Assembly (NCBI RefSeq): GCF_030867095.1
Contig: NC_081824.1
Location: 304,188,956-304,252,955, forward strand
DNA: 64,000 nt
Origin: Alligator mississippiensis
Taxonomy: Eukaryota > Chordata > Crocodylia > Alligatoridae
Direction of reading: 5' to 3'
The notes beneath the pieces are model-generated. The model saw only the letters and a list, made by a program, of their open reading frames with translations. It made no database searches and was not told the origin of the DNA. Within the stretch, counting starts at the first letter, position 1, and the number at the start of each line of letters is the position of its first letter. Made by a program: the position numbers and the translations under genes. This document shows positions 58,161 to 64,000 of the stretch, one piece after another.

Positions 58161-58841
58161 CTCAGGGATCTCCCCTGTGCACTACGATTTCTGAAAGAGT
58201 TTTGCCAGGGGTTCCATGATGGCCTCAGCCAGCTCCTTCAGCACCCTCAGATGGAGTCCATCCGGTCTTGCTGACATATATGTCTAACTTCGCCAGTTGG
58301 TTTTGCACCAGCTCAGCATCCACAGTAGGAAGGCTATCATTCCCCCCATGTCCCCTGTGAGCCTTATCACATTTGTCTTTCCCCTTGGTCTGGTGAAACA
58401 CCAAAGAAAAGTGGGCATTCAGGAGTTCAGCTTTTTCCTGAGTGTGCATTACCAGCTGTCCCAAGGTGTTAAGAAGGGGGCCCAGACTTCCATTTGTTTT
58501 CCTTCTGCTCTAAAGGACTTTTTATTGTCCTTGACTCCCAAGACTAACCTAAACTCCGTTGCCACCTTGGCTTTCCTGATCATTTCCCTACAAGTGCTGG
58601 CCAAACTATAGTCCTCCTTGAGGACCATCCCTAGCTTCCACTGTGCATATACCTCCTTTTTCTTTTTTAAGAAGACCGCAATGTCCCTATTAAGCCAGGA
58701 GGGCTTGCCGACCCCTCCTACTACCTTTCCGCTTTGCAGGAACGGTGTTCTTTTGTGCTACAAGGATCGTGCCCTTGAGCAACAACCACTCTTCATGCAC
58801 CCCATTTGCCTTCCATTCCTGGTCCCTCATCATCTCCCCTA

Positions 58842-59280
58842 CTAATGCTCTGAGCCTAAGTCAGCATCCTTGAAGTACAGGACTTCAATCCTCCTGGTTG
58901 ATTTGTCAACCTTGCAGCAGACAGTGAACCTGATAATTTCATGGTCGCTGCCACCCAGGTTACCCTCAGTGTTCAAGCCACACACCAGATCATCTCCCTT
59001 GGCCAAGACCAGGTCCAGGAGAGCGTTGTTTCTGGTTGGCCCTTGCACTTCCTGGGTCAGAAAGAGCGTCTCAATCGCAGTCAGGAAACTGCATGAACGA
59101 GCTGACCTAGCCAAATGTTCCCCCCAGTCTGTCTGGGTAATTGAGGTCACCCATGAGTACCAAGTCCCTTGCATGCACAGCCTCTGTCAGTTCTCAAGAG
59201 AACTCCAGATCCAGCTCTTCTCTTTGGGTGGGTGGCCTGTAGTAAATGCCCACAGTTAGGTCTCTCTGCACCATATTTGG
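58842..59280 (-). pseudogene. CR1 endonuclease C-terminal remnant
   Basis: The 59174-58842 frame carries FLTQEVQGPTRNNALLDLVL and LGGSDHEIIRF, the end of the CR1 endonuclease. SDHE contains the catalytic His. Upstream of it, in another frame, lie MGDLNYPD-like and YYRPP blocks up to about 59280. Confidence 0.75.
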
Positions 59281-59877
59281 CTCCATTTGCCTCCTCAGAG
59301 CTGGCTCTTGACTGTCTCACCTCTCACCATTCTGCACTGCTTGTACCCTGTCTTCAGAGAAAAGTCAATGGCATGCCACACCCAAAGAGCATTTTTGTCA
59401 CGGAAGAACCAGTCCTGGGAAGGAATCCTGTCCTTCTCTCATTCTTTTTTTGCTCTTTAGGACTTCCTTTCTTCCTGTTACACAATGCAGTTGCATTTAG
59501 TAACCCTTCTGGCACATTTAAGGAAGTTATCCTGTCCATCCCTTATCAGAGAGGGATACTAGCATTTTATCACCACTCCCCCAACTTCAGAATATGATAG
59601 CACATTAACAAACCACTCCAAACTGATGTGGAACAGAAACGCAGATAAGCCAAGTCCATTCAGTCCTTTCCCCTCTCTCACCAGCAGATGCTGGTAGAGA
59701 CCTTCTTTCATGTTAGGACCTCCATCCATCAGGAATTTGCAAGTAGCTCCAAGCTGTTTTTCTGCCTGTCTGCCAATTCTTTGAGGGCTTCCATGAAGGC
59801 ACTTTTCCTTAAGTGTTCCTAGGGATAACTGTTCTTCTGGTATGGTTTAGTACCTGCTGAGGTGTTGGAGCCTAAAG
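59281..59877. other. Non-coding, no gene seen
   Basis: Unique-looking sequence with no repeat end recognised. Confidence 0.35.
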
Positions 59878-60160
59878 CCCACTCTATGGAAATGGGAGGC
59901 TCCTCCCTAGCTTGCTTTGGCGGCCATATGGCTGAGGGCAGGCAAAACTTGGGGGCATCCGAACCCCATGCCTCTGGGCTTGGGCCTGTACGTAGGATGC
60001 CTGCCAAAAGATTTTGGAAATATCTGAAACCCCTGGTGGGGGTGGAGGATGGTTGCTGGTTGTAGGGCTATTTATGATTTGGGACCGACTCACAGATTTG
60101 GACTTGCTTTGGCTGATTTGGCTTGGAATATGAAACATTTCTTAAAAAAAAAAAAACAAC
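59878..60160 (+). mobile_element. Poly(A)-tailed retroposon (SINE-like), copy 2
   Basis: It follows copy 1 (34489-34772) from TATGGAAATGGGAGGCTCC through CAGGCAAAACTTGGGGGCAT and GTAGGATGCCTGCCAAA to GATTTGGACTTGCTTTGG. It ends in an A-rich tail (60144-60176, partly CAACAACAA). A clear target duplication was not found for this copy. Confidence 0.65.
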
Positions 60161-60690
60161 AACAAAACCAACAACGAAAAACCTCTTCGAGGGCTCCCTG
60201 ATCTTTTATGGCAGAAGGCCACCATGTATGTTAATCCACATCATTAAAAAGATGACTTATCCTTCCCTCCAAACTATACAACCAAGTCACTCTGCCTTTT
60301 TTGTGGTTAATAACTTTTGGTTGTGTAACAGCTACTGTCATTTAGTTGTTCAGGTTTTGCTGTATCTGTGTCTTATAATAAATGTGTTCCTAGTAATAAG
60401 AGAAAAGTAGGTGTATGGAGAATCCAGATGCTGAATATTGTGGGAAATACAAGTCTATGCACATTGAATTCTCTTTTCAAAAGTAACTAATTTTCCCATC
60501 CACAACCCACTTTATTCTTTCTGCTACCCCAACTTTGGCTAGTGCCTTGTAACTGATTTTTTTTTTTTTATAATTTGCTATTGGCAATGGCCAGGGAAAT
60601 GTGCTTTATGTGGGCTACTTCTCCTTGGCTGAAAATAATCAGCTTAAAGCAACCCTGCAGCAGGGTTAACATTCTGGTTTTAGATGACAC
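60161..60690. other. Non-coding, no gene seen
   Basis: AT-rich, unique-looking, with a T run at 60559. Confidence 0.3.
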
Positions 60691-60940
60691 TGGGCATGTC
60701 TACACATGTGCTTTAATGTGTAGTAACCTATTTTACTGTGCATTAAAGCCTCACATAAAGGGCAATTTTCCTAATGCACAGTAAAATAGGCTAGTGTGCA
60801 TTAAGCATCACTTAAAAACCATGCACATTTGTTACTGCACATTAAGGCAGTCTAATGATCATTTCTTAGTACCTCACATTGGAGGTACTTCATTTAATGC
60901 ACATTACAAAAAGCACCTTAATGCACCTGTAAACACATCC
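60691..60940. repeat. Palindromic MITE-like repeat
   Basis: The ends are GGGCATGTCTACACATGTGC and, reversed, GGATGTGTTTACAGGTGC. The interior has TTACTGTGCATTAA and TTAATGCACA on both strands. It is related to 37119-37363 and 61831-62254. Confidence 0.55.
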
Positions 60941-61636
60941 ACTGACTCAACTCAGGACCACATATAAGTATGTGCTTGAAGGTAAAAGTATTGCATATGT
61001 ATAAATCTTGTAGAACATGCCTAAGTGCTGCAATGATTAGAGATAGTGTCCACTGCCAGGGCCTTGATGAACAAAGTATCATCTTTTCTTGTCAGGGTTA
61101 ACACAAGATTTCAGTTCATTGCTAATTGAAACAGATCATTTACAACTATCTGTCCCCTCTGATCAGGAGCTCATCTGTGGTCATGAGGTTCTTCCCTCCT
61201 TTTCCTCCCGTCCTTTAGCATAAATCTTAATACAGCCAACTTAAGGCTTGCTTATGTGAGGATGTTCAAGAAAATGAACCCGTATTAATACAAGCACTAA
61301 TCAAGTCCTCTCAGCAATCCTAAGTGTCCCTGCGCATGGCAACAGCCTGTGCACTCTGGATGTGGGAGCCCAACAGGCCTGCTGAGGTAGAAGCTAGGCA
61401 TGAAGAAATAGCTGCAAGTTTGTTAACATCTATATTAGGCCTTTGTTACCCAGTTTATAAAAAGGAAGAAGGTACCTGCATATGGAGTCAAACAGGAAAC
61501 TATTCTTTGTTTGATAATAGACATTGCAGGTTTCAGCTGAGATAGGATGGCCAAAAGGTGATCATCCTTTCTTGGACGAGCTTGCGCACTATGAAGACAA
61601 GGCCTTCAAAAAGCCCTAATGGAAACAGCAGCAGAT
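60941..61636. other. Non-coding, no gene seen
   Basis: Unique-looking sequence. Confidence 0.3.
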
Positions 61637-61753
61637 GTGTGAAATGACTTGCCCCCCAGTAATACAACTTAAGCCATGCCAGAGCTAAAAATAGAGCCCT
61701 GGTCTCTTGAGTCCCAACCCAATATTTAATCCACTAAACTATACAGCCTCCTC
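61637..61753 (-). repeat. MIR-like SINE remnant
   Basis: Reversed, it carries CAGTTTAGTGG (61740s), the GGGACTCAAGAGACCAGGGC box-B region and a CAAGTCATTTCACA ending. This order matches MIR/CORE-type SINEs. Confidence 0.5.
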
Positions 61754-61830
61754 TGTTCATGCTTAACATTCCTGCTGCTTTTATAGTGAGGTAGGAGACA
61801 TGACTAATGAAGACATTAGAAAATCACTTC

Positions 61831-62254
61831 TGGGTGCATCTACATGTGCAATTAATGCAAAGCAATAAATTCTAGTGTTTATCGCACTGGAATTTATGAA
61901 TGTTCACAGGGCTGTTAAGTTAGGAGGCCTGACAGCCCAGGGCAGCTCCCTTTGGCTCAACATGCTGTGGAGGGGCTTGATGGGGCATGAGGGTGTTCCA
62001 GTATGGGACTAGCTAGTAGAGAGATCCTGCACTGAAGCAACCCTTTAGCCCCATCCAGCTGCGTCAGCGTCTACACATGCAGTGCTGCAGAGTAAAACAC
62101 TCCACAGCAGAGTAGTGCTTGCATTTACAAGTACAACCCTGCTGCAGTTTATTTGTTTGCTCCAGCCTAATAGCTCTGCCCATGTAGGTGCCAAGACATT
62201 TACTATGTAGTGAATTAGGCAGCCCTGCAGTAAACATCTTGTGTAGATGCACGC
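61831..62254. repeat. Palindromic MITE-like repeat
   Basis: The ends are GGGTGCATCTACATGTGC and, reversed, GCGTGCATCTACACAAGATG. It is larger than the copies at 37119 and 60691 and includes CAGCAGGGTTGTACTTG-type internal sequence. Confidence 0.5.
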
Positions 62255-62584
62255 ACTGTATACTGAAAATGGGGGTGCAGAGGCATTGCCTCCAGCAGAA
62301 CATCATCCTCTGCAATTAATTGCTAAGATTATGACAAGACCCACAGATTTCTGGTTCTTTGTCCTGCTGTGTTTTGTATGCTAGCCTGGTTCTGCGTAGG
62401 TGAAAATCATTTCACCTGATGAGTCTGTAAGCTTGTGGTGAGATGCTTGCTGTTGAGATGGCTAATCAGGAGTGGAAACTTCCTTGGTGTTCTTTGGTCA
62501 AACAATTAAAAAGGTATCTACTGTATTCATACATTTTAGACACAGATCCCTAAATTCAACATTGTCTAAGCTGCATTCTGAATA

Positions 62585-63146
62585 CAAGCAGTCCTTGGAC
62601 TTATAATTGGTTCCTGAAAAATGCATCTTAAGTGGACACATTATAACAAGGAACTCATTTTTCCCCTGTAGGAAACAATATTATAAATTGGGGATTGGTT
62701 CCTGAAATAAGGTCGATACCCTATTTTCACCAAAAATAACCCAGAATTTCGTACTTAGTCAATTATAGATTAATAATATAGCTATATTAATGCATTTGTA
62801 TTGTAAATAGCAATCACATTGATTTGGAAAGACTTCTTTGAGGCAACTTTGCTGGACTTTTTGAAAGGCCCTTGTTTGGACTTGCTGAAGGGTTCTTGGC
62901 TAGAGTCTTCTCAGAAGTCTTGGCTGCAGGTTTTTCTGGAGTTTTGTCTGCTTTTTTAAAGAAAGTGTCTAAGCAAGTTTGGACAGATGTTCTCCAGGGA
63001 CATGGGCAATGCAGCAAACTTGTTTGCTGGTGTGGTGTTGCATCAGATCAAGTGTTGTAAAGTCGAAACTGACATCAGAAAGTTGAAACAGGGTGTCAAT
63101 TTATAAACATTGTAAGTACAAAACATTGTAAGTCGAGGATTGCTTG
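62585..63146. mobile_element. pogo/Tigger-like element with a Lys/Pro-rich frame, 562 bp
   Basis: The left end CAAGCAGTCCTTGGACTTATAA matches the reversed right end CAAGCAATCCTCGACTTACAA. TA lies outside both ends (62583-62584, 63147-63148), the duplication expected of Tc1/mariner-type elements. No DDE transposase is recognised. The core holds a minus-strand frame at 62814-63017 (67 codons) with Lys-Thr-Pro and Lys-Ser-Pro repeats. Confidence 0.72.
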
Positions 63147-63148
63147 TA

Positions 63149-64000
63149 TCTGGTGGTAATTTTTTTTATTTTTTTTTTTAAAAACCTCGCTTCCTTTAGT
63201 AGCAAAATTATTCCATTAACTAGGTTCTCTGGTGCTACATACATTGTTTGTTATGGAATGCTAGGATTCATTTTAGAGCACCTGCTGATAAAATAATCAT
63301 TAGGTTAAGGGAAGGATTTCAACAAATTGGGAAGCCTCTACAAATCCTTACCAGACAGGTTCTATTTTTAATGCCAGTGGCTGGCTGGAAACCTTGATCC
63401 AGTCCTTTCCATGTTGTGGTTCTGCGCCCTTATCTGTGAAATGGAGATAATGATGCCAACCTCTTTGTAAAGCACTTTGAGATCTACCACTGGAAAAAAT
63501 TCCCTATATAAAAATGAGGCATCTTTCTCAACAGCAGAAGCAAACATACTAGCAGACCCCACAGGTCATGGAATCCATTTGGCAAGTTCCAGGAAAGATG
63601 TTTTGCTAAGCAAAACACAGATTTTTTCCATCTTTAACAAGTCTGTAAATGTATTTGCAGTTACATCCATCCTACATACCCGAAGAGCAAACATGGTACA
63701 CGTGGGCTTGCATACTGCTGTTAGAGATGTACTCTGAGCAGCTTCACTGAGGCCCATGCAGCTTGATGAAGAATCAAACAGGGTGCATAAGTAAGGGCTG
63801 TGGATTCAGCACTCCTTAAAATCCTGGAGGTCTTCTAGTCTATTGATTATTGTCCATGATGAATCACAGCTGTGACTCCCAGGGAAAAGAGTAGATGGTA
63901 TAAGATGGTAAGAAGTCCTATAGGTAGGAAATGAAGTTTATTTTTGCACAGAGGGAGCTGAAGATGGAAGTCTGTCCCTCTGGGTCCATGAGAGTCTTTG
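63149..64000. other. Non-coding with a MIR-like SINE tail
   Basis: 63407-63517 (TTATCTGTGAAATGGAGATA, then AAAGCACTTTGAGATCTAC) is the standard 3' part of MIR/CORE-type SINEs as seen in reptiles. No gene is seen to the window end. Confidence 0.5.

Larger units (their letters stand above)
56740..59280 (-). mobile_element. CR1 LINE, 5'-truncated
   Basis: The 3' tail (GATTCATAGATTATTAGG) is at 56738. Upward on the minus strand come the end of ORF2 (56821-57399), reverse transcriptase (about 57450-58200), the linker (58225-58700) and endonuclease (58842 to about 59280), where it breaks off at YYRPP. Unlike the copy at 24.7-27.1 kb it keeps the linker. Frames are broken. Confidence 0.87.

Noticed and set aside
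1..64000. CRISPR arrays, operons, bacterial promoters and phage genes
   Set aside because: The window is vertebrate nuclear DNA. The tandem repeats lack the regular repeat-spacer pattern.

Overview
This looks like a gene-poor stretch of a reptile nuclear genome, most likely crocodilian (alligator or crocodile) with turtle as the alternative. The main grounds are many CR1 LINE copies, several ending in the CATAGATTCATAGA-type tail, and an unusually dense set of hAT-type DNA transposons. Some LTR and pogo/Tigger-like elements and MIR-like or tRNA-like SINE remnants are also present. The species assignment is inference.

Only one host gene is recognised. On the minus strand at 14101-15509 lies the large terminal coding exon of NYX (nyctalopin), the leucine-rich-repeat protein of retinal ON-bipolar cell dendrites. 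The exon is intact. Its upstream boundary is a splice acceptor at 15510-15511 in the same phase as the human intron. The short first coding exon must lie at higher coordinates and was not found, so much of 15.5-64 kb may be NYX intron or upstream flank.

Layout: 0-3.4 kb is single-copy flank. 3.4-9.1 kb holds a hAT element and a decayed CR1 split by a solo LTR. 10.1-13.0 kb is an LTR-like unit with tandem repeats and a nested hAT. 13-14.1 kb is the NYX 3' side and 14.1-15.5 kb is the NYX exon. 15.5-24.7 kb is mostly unique, with one CR1 fragment (20.9-22.0 kb) and one hAT MITE (23.3 kb). 24.7-27.1 kb is a minus-strand CR1 that still has part of ORF1 but has lost an internal segment. 28.1-31.8 kb has a pogo-like MITE, a 915-bp fold-back hAT and a second LTR. 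32.8-35.5 kb has a hAT with internal repeats and an old CR1 broken by a poly(A)-tailed retroposon and a hAT. 37.1-41.6 kb has tRNA-like repeats and a hAT with transposase remnants that is itself split by a smaller element, then two short hATs. 43.1-46.4 kb is GC-rich and repeat-derived. 46.4-49.6 kb is unique. 49.6-52.6 kb has a hAT, a hairpin, a CR1 tail and a 446-bp pyrimidine tract. 54.5-56.2 kb has CR1 tails and two hAT MITEs. 56.7-59.3 kb is a minus-strand CR1. 59.9-63.5 kb has a second copy of the poly(A)-tailed repeat, palindromic MITE-like repeats, MIR-like pieces and a pogo-like element.

I found no previously undescribed gene system. The most informative signals are transposon nesting events whose target-site duplications (TSDs) can be read directly.
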